Shown here piece after piece: positions 1 to 14,519 of a stretch of DNA of 64,000 bases. Each line of letters begins with the position of its first letter. Within the stretch, counting starts at the first letter, position 1. The translations under genes were made by a program, and so were the position numbers. Source of the stretch: Stercorarius parasiticus (lineage: Eukaryota; Chordata; Aves; Charadriiformes; Stercorariidae); NCBI GenBank assembly GCA_013396915.1, contig VWZL01002043.1, forward strand, positions 248,001 to 312,000, read 5' to 3'. The notes below the pieces were generated by a model. It searched no databases. It was given only the letters and a program-made list of their open reading frames with translations, and was not told where the DNA came from.

Positions 1-3000
1 ATAAATTGTATGAACGCCACACAAAATTACATGCTAAGACTCCTTGAAAAACATGACTTCAGCAATATCCCAGTCAACATCCAGAAGTAGATCTCTGTTC
101 AAGGCCTTGTAGAGGCAGCAGCCAAGGACATACCTTGCAAAGAATCAGACAATCAAGTTATTTGGGATCCAACACAAGATGGAGCTCTCTAAACTTGAGA
201 GCAATTATAAAGATAAGCAGCACATACAATGGAACAAGAAGTTCTACCACATCTGTCCCAAAATGATGGTTATCACAAAAGCTAAAAGAGTGTTTCAGGA
301 AAGGACAGATGAATGCACCAGACATTAGTATAGAGCATCTGCAATGCCCAAAAATTAGCAGTTGCCCATCTTTGCACGTGTATTAATCATGTTCCAGACC
401 TCAGCTTCCACTAAAGAACATTTTTTTTACCACAGAAGCATGGACTATTTTAAGATTGTTTCCCCAAAACGTGCATGCATTTTTTCTTTTCTCTGCTTTC
501 AGTTTTTTCAGATAGTGATTTCTGCACGTACTGGTGCTGTTCTGCCCAAGATCTGTATAAATATACCTTAGACACTCCTGTATCAACCAGATCACATTTT
601 TTTAAAGCTATGGAACACCATTTTTTTTCCTCCAATCAATATTTATAGAGCGGGAAGAATTCATATTGGACAGACAAGACACCATCTGTCACAGACATCT
701 TGGCAGAAGCTAAAAATGCACTGCTATTTTTCCCCTTCAACAGCCACATCCAGAGTAGCCCAATAAAACTTAAACTCAGAACTTTCATGAAGCAAATCAA
801 TCCATTACTATCCTCACATAACAAAATTCCTACTAATGAACTCTTTCAGATGCACTAGTCTTAAAAATCAATTTTACACACAACTTTCAAAGAAAAGTCA
901 TATACAGACCACAATTGTCTCAAATAGGGAAAACAACTCCTTCCTGCTATACAATCTAAATTAGGCCACAAATATTTTGCTAAAAGAGTAACTTTAATCC
1001 CAGAGTTAAGAATTATTATGCTGTTTTCCACATAGGGCAAATTTCATCATATCCAACTACAGCACCAATGCAAGATAGTTTTAGACATTCTGGTAACTCT
1101 CACAATGGCAAGAGCTCTCAGCCATAAAATACTTGACTACGGATGCAAGTATTACATGCAGTCTTGAAGCTGGCCAACTCATACTGCACCAACAGCAAGC
1201 CTGCCACTTACAAGCATAATATAAGCACTATACCGTAATCTAGCAACTACTCACATCCTCATCCTTAGAGAGCATAACAGCGTTATACTGAAGTTACAGA
1301 CATGAAAGATTACAGGATAAAAGTAAAAAGCGACACCGCAAACTTCTGAAAGAGCACAAGATCCCTCTCACAGCAGTTCTGTGGTGCATTACATGATATA
1401 AGAATCCCCACCTTTGTGTTTACATTCACCATAATTATGACACAGAATGCACCTCAAACTTCTCTTATTCACCCAATTTCAACATTCTTGTTCTGACAAT
1501 TGACCTCTTCGTTGTCACAAGAATAGAAACATTAGAGATGTAACAACAAAATAAGAACATTTCAATGCTGAATGCCTTTTCCATGTCACAAAAGATTCTC
1601 TTGCCTCACATTCTTTCAATTTTTTATGTGAATTTATTTGCTTTCAAGTTGCCCTAATAGATTGTTACAACTGTATGTTGAGCAAGTTCTACTACCATAA
1701 GAAAAGAAAGGGCTTTTCTCTATACCGTAATGAATGAAAGTGCTGCACAAATGACCTTTTCATTTGGCAAGACACGTTTAAATATTATCACCTCTCTACC
1801 TAATCTAGCTATGTTAATAAATGAAAGTATCCTGGAAAGGCAAGAAGAGTTTCACAACATGAATAACAGAGAGCGTTTAAGACAGAGGGGCACAAAGAAA
1901 CCAGGAATTTTCAAGCTGCTTTTAAGACAAGCAACTCTCTCCTTCATTTTGCAGAATGCCCAGCCAACAGCATAACCTCTAATCCTCCACCTCCCTAGAC
2001 ACAGGCAATTAGCTTTTTTGTAATACTCACCATCTTCCAGTCATCTTACTCAACAATTTATCCCTAAAACACAGGAAATACCACCGTCTTTCCCCCTCTT
2101 CCTTCAGCAGAGGAAACATATGCAAACAATTCTTCAAGGATTGTGTTCAAACACAGCCTTAAGTGCATATGAAATCCAGACCAAAATGTCCTTGGAAAAA
2201 AACTCCTTCCACTCTGTTTGTAAACAAAAGCAGTACTCACCCCGATTTGTAAAGTATGAGATCCAGACATGAAAAGCATTATGTAAGAGCTGCGTTACTT
2301 AAAACCAAAATAATTAGGTACAAGAAGCTGACTATTCAAGTGGTGATTTGTTTTGTGCAGGGGCATGTAATGTAAAGAATGGCATCTACTTGCTACGCAA
2401 AAAAAAAACCCAAGAAAACAACAAAAAAAAAATGAAAAAGAATGCAGTTTCACAAACTAACACAATACATACAAAACAAAAAAAAAAACCAACCCTGAAT
2501 AATCCTTTTTCTATGAATGTATAAATGGTTAAATAATTTATACCTCAGCATTAACTATCTGTCTGTTGATCAAGTGAGCCTATCTTGCATAATACATACC
2601 ATCTATAAATCTTACTTAAATGAAGGGTCTTAATATGCTACAAATGTTTACAACAGGCTCATTACAGTGAAAATGTTTGTTTTCAAGGATCTCTGCATTT
2701 GGTATATATTATTATAGACTTATGTATACAAATAAGAAAAACAAAAATTAGGCTTTTATCCCTCTCCCTTGCTCTAGTCATCAAAACTGGATTCACCCTA
2801 TTGTATTTGTGTTATATAACAAATTATTGACTAAAATAAATGTAAAGACTGTGTATGTATTTAAAAAATCTAAAATGTAAGTTTTAAACAGGTCATAACA
2901 TGGTAGATTTACAAGAGTTCTATTAACTTGTCCCATCAAATGGTTATAGAAGTGTCCTCAATTTGGAAATGGTTTAAATTAACTATTATAACCACCAGAC

Positions 3001-6000
3001 AACTATGACAGAGATTCAGAGTTTACAGATAATGTTTTACTTTCTGTTATCCAAACTGATAGATTTATACAGATGCACATATAGTCAGAAAGAATTTCTT
3101 CTTTGTTTTAGGAAAGGACTGCTCTTATGACAATGCATTGAGAACTTGAAAAAACAGAAGTCTGCAAAAACAACATCCTCACTAGTTTAGGCTGACTACA
3201 TGCTACTCTCTCATTCAGAGTTTGCTCCTCGGAGCTTCTGCATGCTCAATCACTCTGCCCCTTCTGAGAGGGAGTCATTTCATGGGCATCATTTCCCTAA
3301 GCACATGAAAGCAAACAGGCCTAAATCTTTGAAGATAATTATCCAGCTGTTGGTGAGCTCAGAAAAGTGAGAAAACTGAGAAGTATATCAGAAAACCGTG
3401 CATACTGATTTATCATAGCTAACAAATAAATGTAATATCACAGTTTTATGCTTCTCTACAACTCCGTTCACTCACAGTTCTCTAGTTATTAGCTATGGTC
3501 GGAAAACCCAATTAATTTCCCTAGCACCATTTCAGCACTCGCATATATACTCCACCACATAAAAATCTTTAGTCCTCTTTCCCACATATGAAATGTATCT
3601 AGATCTTGCTTAATTGACATAAGCAACTTGACAAATTAATTCCCTCTCCTTGGAAGGCCAAACCAACACCAATATGTGCAGTTAAGCATTTCAAAGGAAT
3701 CAGGATATATGGTGTTCAGAATACAGAAAATATATTAAATAGGTGCAATATCCCAAATAATCCAGTGAAATGGATTACCGTGGACAACACAAAACACGTC
3801 ATATAATGAGCATAAAACTCCATCGTGGACCAATTCAGAAAACTGCAAGGCAAAAACATATGAAAGAAAAAGATAAAACTGCTTATATTCTCAGTATTTA
3901 TTTAAGATGTTTAGCCTTTTTTAGAATACCATTAAATCCTGAGCGTTAACTCACAGCAATAATTCCACAGATTATGTTAAGTAGCATTACCTATCAAACT
4001 AAATTTATTATCCATGTATTTTACCCAGGAAAAGTGGAAAACCAGTGTACATAGTTCATACTCTTCACAACTTTATTTGCATATTCTTATAACGTATTAT
4101 TTATTTTCTCTGTCAAAACAAAGAGCCCCTTTTTTGAGGTTCTGCTCATATAGGCATTTTTCAATCTCTGATATCTATCATCTACCTCAGCCTCCTATTT
4201 TGCTGCTAGCAAAGTGGGGGTAAGAGGTTGGCTTTTGGTTTTAGTATTTGCGCTTTTAGATGTATTTATAAATAGTGAAAATTACTGTAAAGTTTCCATA
4301 ATGGCATGGTATCTTTAGTACTCTATTATGTAAAAGGTATTTTTCTTCTTTTGGCTAAATACTTTGTGTTCCCACACACACACTCTCCAGACAGACACCT
4401 ATGTTAACTGATTCAATATAGCCATTTAATTTGGGATATTTAACATATTTACACTCCCCACAAGTTGCAGCAGACCTGTGTTTTTTACCCAATAAAAAAG
4501 CAGGTAGACAACAAACTTTTGCACTCTGCAGCAAACATTCTGCCTCACTTATAAAGCTATGGACGAGCTCCACCTCTCATGCCAGCTTACAAATTTACCA
4601 CCTAGTTAAAAAATCAGAGTGAATTACAAACTTCGCAATATCCAACACCTCTCAAATTTCCAGTTCAAAAGGATACTCTTTGAAATAATTTGGATAATTT
4701 GCACTGTATATTCTGTAAACACATACTATTTAATCATTGTTATTAAAGCAAATCAAGACAAATCTGTGTGCTTTGAATTCATCCTAGACCACTCAGTAAT
4801 AAATGGCTTTGTATATTTTGTTTGTTAAACAGACTAAAGTTTTCTCTTTGAAAAGACATCAGACTAAAAAAAAATACTATTTCAGCTATGTTTATATACC
4901 CCTGTCTGCTAAGAACAGTGGTACCAAGAAAAGACTTTGACTGTTCTATGAGACAGACTATACAGAAAGACAAACACTAATTCTGCTTTCAAAAGTCACA
5001 TATTACAGAAGGTTATCTGTCATGACCCTTTCATGTTTAACAAGTGTCAGCCCCTACCGCTCACAGTTTTCACTAGGGGGGAGCAGAACCATCACCTGGC
5101 TTTCACTACTAACCTTCAGGCCCAAAGAGCAGCACCACTGCTGTGCAAAAGCTTGAAATAACCAAGTTTGGTGCCTGGTATCTTGAAGAACTTGTCTCTT
5201 ACCTTACAATAGTCAATCTAATTGCCCTCAGCAGGGTTGGGCCCACTCCTTCCCTACTTTATCCCCCCCCCCTCCCCTTTTCACACTCCCACCATCACTG
5301 AGCAAAGACACAATGCTTTTCTTGTCCTAGTTAGTTTTCTGTTGGTTTAGCTAACTGAACTGGCTCATAAATAATGAGATAAGGTCCAGGCACAGGACAA
5401 GGATATAGGTAGAACTAGAAGCAGAAAGATGTTACATCAGCTCAGCAATCTTGCCCCTAAATAGCAGCAAAGCCTAATATTTGCAGTTTTTGACAGGCAC
5501 TGCTTTAATTTCTAGCCACCTTACATTCCAAAGGTTCACAGGTAGGTAACAGGAAGAATTAATACACTTAGCAATTTTAAATTGAAGTTTTCAAATCTAC
5601 AAGACCGGACTTTTCCAGGATGGTCCAGCAAGCAGACCATTCAATCTCAATACTTCAACACTGGACAAGCCTGTTAGGGCAGGCCTTTGTAAACCTCAAT
5701 CTGAATGCCTCTTAGTATTCCTGCACCCAGCACAAAATTCAGAGCCACTGACAGAGCTGCCCAGCTGGTAACACACTGGACAAAGAGAAAGTTGCTCTCT
5801 GCCCTCCATTGCTGGAAAGACTGGGGCAGTCTTCTGAAACCCTCAATCCCATCAGTGAAACTTTCTATTTAACACTGACAAGCAAGTAAATACTGTTTTT
5901 TAAACCTCTCATAAGCCACTCAAAAGCAAAACTTTCTATTTTTTTCTACATAGCTATGATACGAAGATTTCCTTCAACTCTCAAATTCATATTTAAACCA

Positions 6001-8389
6001 CTTTCTTCTCCTTCCTTGAACCCAGTGAACTGGTTCATATTATCACTAAAAACCAAAACATCACAGAAATTCTTGCAAGCCTTATCAAAAAAGGTTAACC
6101 AAAAAGAATAACAGAAATTAATATCTACTTTGTAATGATGTTTATCAACCTCCCAATAATTTTTCCATAAAACCTTTCCCACAAAATGTCAAAAATCAGG
6201 ATCATCAGCTTATTTTATCACTTATTTCCAACAGAATTCATAACATGACAGATAGTTATAGAAACATAAAAGAATAGTAGTTCACAATATAGGAAACAGT
6301 TCTGAAGTTTATCTATTTCTTCATTTAAGTATCAGTTTGAAAATTGGAAACAACTGAAATCATTTTGATAACAGCAACATGCAGGTTGAAATAAGGATCT
6401 TTAAACAAAAGCACCTCAGTCTTCCCTAAAATCTGTTATAGTATCAGCTGAAATAGCAATTTAATAGCCACGATCTGATCTTCTAAGAGTATAGTTTTAA
6501 AAACCTGATGTGATCTATAGCATAAATCAACTTTGACAAAAGAACAACCAGTTCAAAAATAGACAGAAGACCCCAAAGTTATTCCCAATAATTTTGACAG
6601 AGTTCATACATATTAAAGCAGTAAATTCACAACAAAATTACAAAATACCGTAATAAAAACATTGACATTTACCTACAACATTTTAACTTTAAGAAAAAAT
6701 ACTAAATTTACAAGTTTAGCACAAAACTAGCTTTGGCTATGTGTATAACCAAAACATACAGGCTACCAAAACCCCAAACCAAATAATATTTGTTTCTCAT
6801 CCTGCAATTCACTGAGCATAAAATCAACTTCATTACCATAACACTAAGCCAATAATAATAAAAAAACCACTTATATTTCAAACTGGAAAGCTATTAAGAA
6901 TAGATATTACAATGACATCTACTGGGAAATAAGCTACAGGAAAAGTGAATAGCATATATAGAGTCCATAGTTCAGAGTGTATCACTATAAATTTGACAGA
7001 GTAACTTGCTCATTGCACCTGGGAACCAGAAAAATCAAGATTTCTCACTGAAATAGGCACAACTCATTTGCAAGAACATATTAGTTCATTTACTTCAAGA
7101 AAAAATGGCCAACCTAACCTGTGAGAATGCTGAAAAGAGGAAATGAACCTAAATTCAGTGTGCTGTGATTACATGCTTCATCTGCTGACATGCAGTTTTG
7201 CTTCATAAAATATCAGTAGCCCGATGAGTAAAGTTCCAGGTACGGGTAACCAATAAAATTTACAGAACTTAGATTACTAAGCAAGAGTTTAATTTCAGAT
7301 GCACGATTAAGTGTGGAAACGTAGTATTTGAATACAAAATCCAAGAAAAATGGACCAGCTAGACATAGAGTCTATTGAAAATTTGCTGCAAACCTTGGTA
7401 CTCAAATCAATGTTTTCTTCAATAAAATATTCTGCTGAACATAACAGAGTAAGATTTCACTTGCTTAAAGCAGTGAATGGAGAAGCTCTTGTCTTACATG
7501 GTGCACCACAGTGGTGCACCACTTCCTGCCTTAAAATCTACAGCACTAAGCCACAAAGAATGATGACTGCAAACGCAACTAAAACACAAGCAACAGACAA
7601 TAAATTTCAGAGAGCTTATTAACTGTAGCATGCAGAAGCTTGCTACTCCAAATTACAATTCTTGATCAATACTATTCAATAACCACAATCTGAAAATAAA
7701 CTACAGAAGCGAACAACTAGAATGCCACTTGTAACTAACATTTAGGATTACAACACTTAGTTGCATATTTACAACTTGCATATTTACAAATTTTATTTTC
7801 CCACCTACACCAGCAGCAACTCCCATTACCACTAATAAGATGGCTTATGCTATTTCCACATCCACTCAATAGAGAATCAATCTTACTCTTCCTGAACTCC
7901 AGGTTGAACTTGTGACACTATTAAATGCATTAAATTTGCTTTCCTGGCAAAACACAGCACAGTTAATGCAAAGGAAAAGTAGATTGGTTAAGTGATAAAT
8001 ACTTCACCAACTTTGCTAGCTACATTGATTCGCCTAAAAGGAAACAGACAAGATGGTCCTATACCTAATTATCCTCACTAAACTTAGCAACCTATTAACA
8101 AGCTCAGTGTAAACCCTGAGTATAGAGAGACATGCAATAACAATTTATGCAACCATTTAAGCAACAGTATCTTCAAGCAACAATATCTGCCAACCTTCTT
8201 TTAAATTAACAGGTTCTTAAAGTTTAGGCATTTGGAGATACAGTAAGTAAAAGGCAAGGAAGGAAAGAAAAAGTAAAGAACCCAAAGAGATCACTAGTAT
8301 TATTACTGGTTCCTTCATAGTAGCACCAGAATCCACCATGCAGTTACTTCCGCCTTAAGGGAGCATGGAGAAGAGAGGATTGTGAAACC
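1..8389. other. AT-rich non-coding DNA, probable ABI2 intron 1 (distal part)
   Basis: I see no exon supported by splice sites plus a recognisable protein. The stretch is AT-rich with many short A and T tracts (for example 2400-2490) and only short chance open frames. The assignment to ABI2 intron 1 on the minus strand is inference from the downstream order NBEAL1 - CYP20A1 and from the CpG island at 14520-15340. Positions about 5040-5870 are less AT-rich and may be an old unclassified repeat. Positions 1-840 also look repeat-like, but I could not name a family. ABI2 exons 2 onward were not found, so they should lie to the left of the window. Confidence 0.45.
7498..7522. repeat. short tandem repeat of a palindromic 11-12-mer
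   Basis: The unit TGGTGCACCAC occurs twice, 13 bases apart, and each copy contains the perfect palindrome GGTGCACC (7500-7507 and 7513-7520). The two copies can pair with each other or each fold alone. No function is implied by the sequence alone. Confidence 0.6.
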
Positions 8390-8744
8390 ACTTGCACGCT
8401 GAACATGGGAGAGCACCAGAGCAGAGACACGTGGCAAGGTTTTGGTAGCAGTGTGGCTGCAGGGGAGGCCTCTGTGAGAAGAGATCAGGAGCTGCACCCA
8501 TGTCAGACAGAGCCAGTTCTAGCCAGCTCCAAAACAGACCCACCACTGGCGAAAGCTGAGCCAGTCAGCGATGCTGGTGGTGCCTCTGTGATAACATGTT
8601 TAAGAAAGGGTAAAAAACACCGCGAAACAGCTGTGACAGAGAGGAGTGAAAAAACTGGAGTGAAACAACCCTGCAGACACCAAGGTCAGAGAAGGAGGCT
8701 GGGGAGGAGGTGTTTCCAGGCACTGGGGCAGAGATTCCCCTGCA

Positions 8745-9140
8745 GCTCATGGAGATGACCATGGTGACACAGGTTATCTCCCTGCAGCTGATGGAGGACC
8801 ACGGTGGAGCAGATATCCACACTGCAGCCCATGGAGGACCCCATGCTGCAGCAGATGGATATGCTCTGAATAAAGCTGCAGCCCATGCAGAGCCCAGGTC
8901 AGAGCAGGCTCCTGGCAGGAGCTGTGGCCTATGGAGAAGAGTCCATGCAGGAGCAGGTTTTCCAGCGGGAACTATAGCCCATGGAAGACCCACACTGGAG
9001 CACTCTGTTTCTGCAGGACTGTACCTTGTTGGGAAGGATCCATGATGGAGCAGTTCTTGAAGAACTGCAGCCCATGGGAAGGACCCATGCCGGAGCACTT
9101 TGTGAAGGACTGTATCCTGTGGTAGGGACCCCACACTGGA
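8745..9140 (+). repeat. degenerate tandem repeat inside the LTR
   Basis: A recurring block of the form CTGCAGCCCATGG plus a GGACC-CACACTGGAGCAG-like tail recurs near 8824, 8878, 8922, 8971, 9019, 9065 and 9110, at 44-54 base spacing. Copies differ by substitutions and small indels. The array explains why several overlapping frames here are open on both strands. Confidence 0.65.
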
Positions 9141-9364
9141 GCAGTGGAAGAGTGTGAGGAGGAATGAGTGGCAGAGACAAAGTGCCACTGACCACAACCT
9201 GGCCACAATCCCCATTCCCCGTCCCCCTGCACCACTCTGGAAGAGGAGGCAGAAGAGCTGGGAATGAAGGAGTGAAGTTGAGCCTGAGAAGAAGGGAGGG
9301 GTTGGGGAAAGGTGGTCTTAGTTTGGGTTTTGTTTCTCACTATCCTACTCTATTTCTAATTGGC

Positions 9365-9370
9365 AATAAA
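9365..9370 (+). terminator. poly(A) signal of the LTR
   Basis: AATAAA in plus orientation, about 180 bases before the LTR's right end, is the expected position at the R region of a retroviral LTR. It could also act on transcripts crossing this intron on the plus strand. Confidence 0.55.
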
Positions 9371-9547
9371 TTAATATTCCTCAAGTCAAGTCTCCTTTGC
9401 CCATGACAGTAATTGGTGAGCAATCTCCCTGTCCTTATTTCAACCCATGAGCTTTTTATTCTTACTTTCTCCTGTTGTTCTGCTGAGGATGGAGAGTGAG
9501 AATTGCTTGGTAGGCACCTGGTAGACAGTTAAGGTTAACCCATCACA

Positions 9548-12500
9548 GCATACTACTTCAATTTTAAAATCATACAGCTTCTATGAAGTCCTACCATAAC
9601 CTGGTATTCATTCATTGCACTTAGGAGTGAGATACTATAGCATATTGTCCACACATCCGTTATTGCTGTTTCACTAGTTTCCCAGTAATATTAAAGGGTT
9701 TCAACTTGTCAGCATCTTTTTGAAGTTGTAGACTAATATTCACTGGAGCTAATCAATATCTACTTTCATGCCTGCAGAACAAGTGTTCCATCAACGCTAA
9801 GCTTCATCGCCTCTTCACCAAAGCTGGATTATAAAAGAACCAAGTTTAAGGAACAGAAAGGTTGAAAAAAACTTTCCTCTGATATTTACATTTCTGATTG
9901 TTAAATAAATTTTACAAATCTAACTTGGTTGGCTTTTTAAAGGTGATACACATCTCACCTTCAGTAAAGAGAATAGAGATCTTTCTTGAACTTCTTTATA
10001 AACCATAATACCTGCAATTCCCTATATACTTACACAAGTTATATACTGGTACCGGTCATTACAAGCAACTCTGCAGAAATTTCACATTACATTACTGAAG
10101 CTATAACCACTAAGTTACTATTTGTAAAGGACCACCATTTCTGTAATTCAAAACTAGTATGCTAATAGATGACTTATTCTCTTGTTCAGCCTACTGGAAG
10201 ATGCTTCCAAATCTACAGCTGCTTGGTTTTGCTTAGAAGGTCTAATTAAAATTAACAGATAGTGGAAAACAACTGTGAAACTCATTGATCTACAGACTGT
10301 AGTAAAATCACTGAGAAATAAGTAGTTTTCACCTTTATGTCTATTTAGATAAAGCTATCTGCAGGAGCTGAAAGCAAGTACTTCTAATAACCAGAAGGAC
10401 GGAATATTAAGAACAGCAGTAAAAATCCCCTTCCCATGCTTCCCCTCACAAGCACGAGCAGGCTGTTTCTGTATATAAAACGCAACACAGTCATGGCAAC
10501 CTGGAGACTACGAAGACAGGAAAACCAGAAGTTCACTCTTCCTTTTCATTCTCTAGAGCTGACAAGTAAAGCATAATAATCTTGAAAAGCTAAGAAATAC
10601 AGAGTCTTTTAGAAGAATCTGGACAACACTGCACACAGAAATCCTACGCTCCTTCTGAAAGCTGAGCAGGGCACAGAGGCTTGGCTTTTCACTCAATTCT
10701 GCATGCTAACTTCGGTAGTGGGACTTCCCCTTACCCCAAATCTGTTCCTGATAGATAGTTACTGGCTGAAATGCCTCCATCTGGTACTTTTTTCTGACTC
10801 TTTTCAACAAAGAGCTAGCAGACACAACCATTCAGTTACTCTAGAAAGCTCCATGCATTGCACAAAATGAAAAGCTGATTTTTTAAGAGAGCGATGATCA
10901 CAAGAAACAAGCAAAAGATTATTCCAGAATAGACTTACACAGGACAAGCTCAAAGAAACTGGACAGTCCAAGATAATGTTGGAATTTATGTTAGTATACC
11001 GGTAACAAGATGTGCAAATCACGTAATTGCTTGGTCTTGTTACTGACACCATCATGAACAAAAATCATGCAGGAATATGAACATTTTGTAAACTCGGCAC
11101 ACTGTCCAGTGTAACTATTCTCTGCTTTTTATGAAAGACCCAGATAAATCAATGTAGACTGCAAATATGGTCTTTTTTATAATATCAAGTACATCAGATA
11201 ATCAAATTTCATAGAATTACTCTGTTGCAGTTTAGACTGAGACTGAACTTCGTAACAGAGGACACAGCACTAGTACATAAAGTGTTGAATAGACAGTATA
11301 AAATTTAACCTGTGATTGACATTGTCTCAGATATCAGAAAAACATTCTCCTAAATAAAAATGCGTATCTTCCCCTTCTCTTTTAGAGACACACAGAAATA
11401 TGTCTCCCTGACAATATTTCTCGCTATGACATAGAAATAACATGTATAATTTCTCAGTTATTAGAAGAATAAGACCTTTTTGGCAAGAAAAGTTATTTGA
11501 TTTCTGTAGTAACACAAGCAGATTAAAGTGACCAATTTACGCATTTATGCTTAAAACCAAATTATTAAAATATTATTAAAATAGAGTCATAATCACAGAA
11601 AATATATTAAACTAATTGCTGTAGTATGCAAATTGAAATTATACTTTAAGGTTTTCTTCTATCAATTTACTTTCCTGTTTAACGGAGTAGTGTCTCTTGA
11701 AAAATACACCAGCTTACCAGGTAACTGCTTGGCTGGAAGGCTGTGAGACCAACTTACCCAGTGGGAAAATTTAAAAAGAACAACCATTGGTGAGAACAAT
11801 GAATGAAAAAAAATATTTTGCCCAAACAGTAGCCTTTCCTCCACCATTGCTGCTTGTCCATTTATCAAATATTTGCTGTATTTCCTATCATTTCCCACAA
11901 AACTTTAAGCTGATGCACTCTGATATACTACTGTATCACAGACTCAAGGGAAGGTAGCAATTTATGTAACATTCCCTGTTGCTAAAGTAATGGAGCTCAC
12001 CAAGTATCAATCATAATTTGGATAAACACTGACAGAATTTTAAAAAATTGATTTTTCATTTCATGAGCATAAGTCAAATGAGTTGCAATCACCACAACTC
12101 TACTACTATGAACTATCAATTTCCACATGTAAGATATTACATGTTCCATTATTTTGAAGCTGCTATGATGCTGCTAATGGAAGGAAAGAGAAAAAACACA
12201 TTCACTTTAGCACTGAACTTCAAATTATCTGTTAAACTGACCTATGCCTCCACTGACTTTTGCAACAGCTTTTATACTTGACAATAAAACCTCAAAGCAC
12301 CATCTGACACAAAAAGAGAAGGAAGCGGCTTGTCTACTGGAAAATACAGGCCAATGCAGCCTTCAATATCCCCATCACCACACTGCCTATCATCCCACAG
12401 ATCAAGTTCAGATCTCAGAGAGCTTCTGAGACTCCTCTAGGAGATCTCAAGAATACCCACGACAAAACCTTCTGTCAACAACAAAATGCTGAAGGATTAC

Positions 12501-14519
12501 AATAGAATTAGTCCACCTTCACTACATGACTTTCTGGATGATTACTCTTCCACATGCTTCCAAGCTATCACGTGCCCATCTTTGCTACAAAATACAAGGC
12601 TGCTGTTTTTGAATATAATTTGGACTTAATTGCCCATAATAGCTTTGGAATAATTATTATTATTAGAAGCAAAATCTCCAACTAACCAATAGTTATATCA
12701 ATTTACCTATTCCCACTCTTGCAGGGAAGAAAAAAATCTGCTTTGTATAAGATCCTGTGCAGGAGTTTATGTAGCTCTGGTATTGTGAAGGTGGGGTGGG
12801 CTCACTGACAGATTTGTTACTAGGGGACTTGCATCACTAAATCCAGAATCCCCTCACACTGGACCTCTTCTCTACAATAATCCCACACTCTGGTCTTTCA
12901 GCCAATTCCAAAGGCTAGAGCCCGGCCGACGTCCTCCATTCTCCACTTGTTTAAAATTCAAACATGTTCATGCTGTGACCCATACTGCACATCACAGTCA
13001 ACACTCACAATACAATTTCATTCTTTCATTCTCACCTCCCCTTTAAAGCTCTCTGTTGTCACGATGCTTAGATAAATTGCCAGCAGTTGGGGTATTGCTG
13101 TGTGGTGGCCAGAATCCATCAGTCTGACCAAGAGTGCCTCATTCTTTTCCTTCACTCACCATCTGTCTGTATCCATCTCCTATATCTTAGACTGTTCTTA
13201 CGGACTGTATGCTGTCTGGGGCAATAAGCATCTTTTTTCATTCTCTGTTTGTACAAAGAGTTCTCCTCTGTAGTTTTTATTAAAACAATAAAAGTGGAGC
13301 TGTTCAATACAGATTTTATAAACTTTGGTTTATACAAAGAACACAAAAAAGAGTCAGAGAAAGAACAAAAAAACTCCAAACTACATCCACCTCTTCCTAT
13401 CCGGTTCTGCCTTTCAAGACTCCTCTCCCCTATTCCAGAAAAATCAGTTTCTCAGTTTTCAAAAAAGCAAACATTTAAATACATGTATGTCACGTTATGA
13501 CTGTAAGAAAATATTTCAATATATTTCTCTTAAGGAACAAAAGTCCCACTAATTCAACATAGGAAAAGTTATTACATAATAGAAAACATCTATGTAATTT
13601 CACTGTAATTGACATATTTTGCAAATGCCCCAAAATATGCAAAGTCTTCTCTCTGAAGGGCAGCTGGTCACTCAACAATTCAAAAGAAATAGAGCTTTTT
13701 TACAGGGACATTTTTAAGTACTCCATGTCACTGGTTAAATATTTTCTCCCATTTTCGCTGATAGAATAATCTCACCACAGACCTCATCCCTACTTGTTGT
13801 CTGGAAACACACAAGCACTCTCCACTTAAGGGACTGAAAGCAAAAATAAAACTGGGACCCTTTGTACTTCTCTCAACGTTGACAGCACAAACCCACCTCC
13901 CCCTCCTTTCATTCCTACACACTCAGACCCTTCCTAGGAATGACAGACAGGTAACATTTCTTTTGTTTGTTTGTTCGTTCGTTTGTTTTGGGGGAACTCT
14001 TTCATTTGGCCCTACAATCACTACCAGAGAAAATTGACTATATTTTGCTTCTCTTCCTAGTAAAAAGAGAAAGAGAGGAAAAATCCAAAGTCCTAACATC
14101 AACCTGGCTTCAGAGCGGTCACTGCAAAAATCACATGCTGCGGTAGCAACTTGTGCTTGATCTCTTTCTCCCTAATTCTGTATCATCTCCACTACAGCAC
14201 GCTTTCATCTTGCACCTACCACTTGGTAGCTGCCCATCCTATCGAATACTGCAGCGCTACTTGGGAAGGGAAACATAAACCATCAGGCATATCCCAATTA
14301 AAATGTATGTCATTGTGCTCTAAATTAACAAGCACAAATACTATATTTACAGGAGTCAGATATCGCCTCGGTTTATCACATCATCTCAGTGCTGCCAGTA
14401 AAGGGGAGTGGAAGGTAGGAAGGGAACGAAAAGGAGCGACAGAGACACAATATGAAATAAATATTCAACACGCTCATAAAGTGGAAGGAATTTAATTTAG
14501 AAATCAATTAAATATTTAA
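9548..14519. other. AT-rich non-coding DNA, probable ABI2 intron 1 (proximal part)
   Basis: No exon could be supported on either strand. The stretch holds ordinary AT-rich sequence, small A/T tracts and a TTTG/TTCG tetranucleotide tract at about 13961-13989. GC content rises sharply after about 14520 at the CpG island. Confidence 0.45.
13961..13989. repeat. TTTG/TTCG tetranucleotide microsatellite
   Basis: Consecutive TTTG units are interrupted by two TTCG units, giving an imperfect tetranucleotide tract of about 29 bases. Confidence 0.7.

Larger units (their letters stand above)
8390..9547 (+). mobile_element. probable solo LTR of an avian endogenous retrovirus
   Basis: About 1.15 kb of GC-richer sequence stands out from the AT-rich flanks. 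It resembles a common interspersed avian ERV LTR that I recognise from other bird genomes; the exact family name is uncertain. It carries a poly(A) signal AATAAA at 9365-9370 followed by a U5-like segment, and ends near 9547 in a CA dinucleotide as LTRs do. The middle (about 8745-9140) is a degenerate tandem array with units of roughly 40-55 bases. No gag, pol or env remnant adjoins either side, so it is likely a solo LTR. The left edge is approximate and I could not identify a clear target-site duplication. Open frames inside it are by-products of the repeat. Confidence 0.7.

Noticed and set aside
8405..9406. Several overlapping open frames (up to 216 residues) on both strands
   Set aside because: They lie inside the LTR and arise from its degenerate tandem repeat; no start, splice or family evidence supports a protein.
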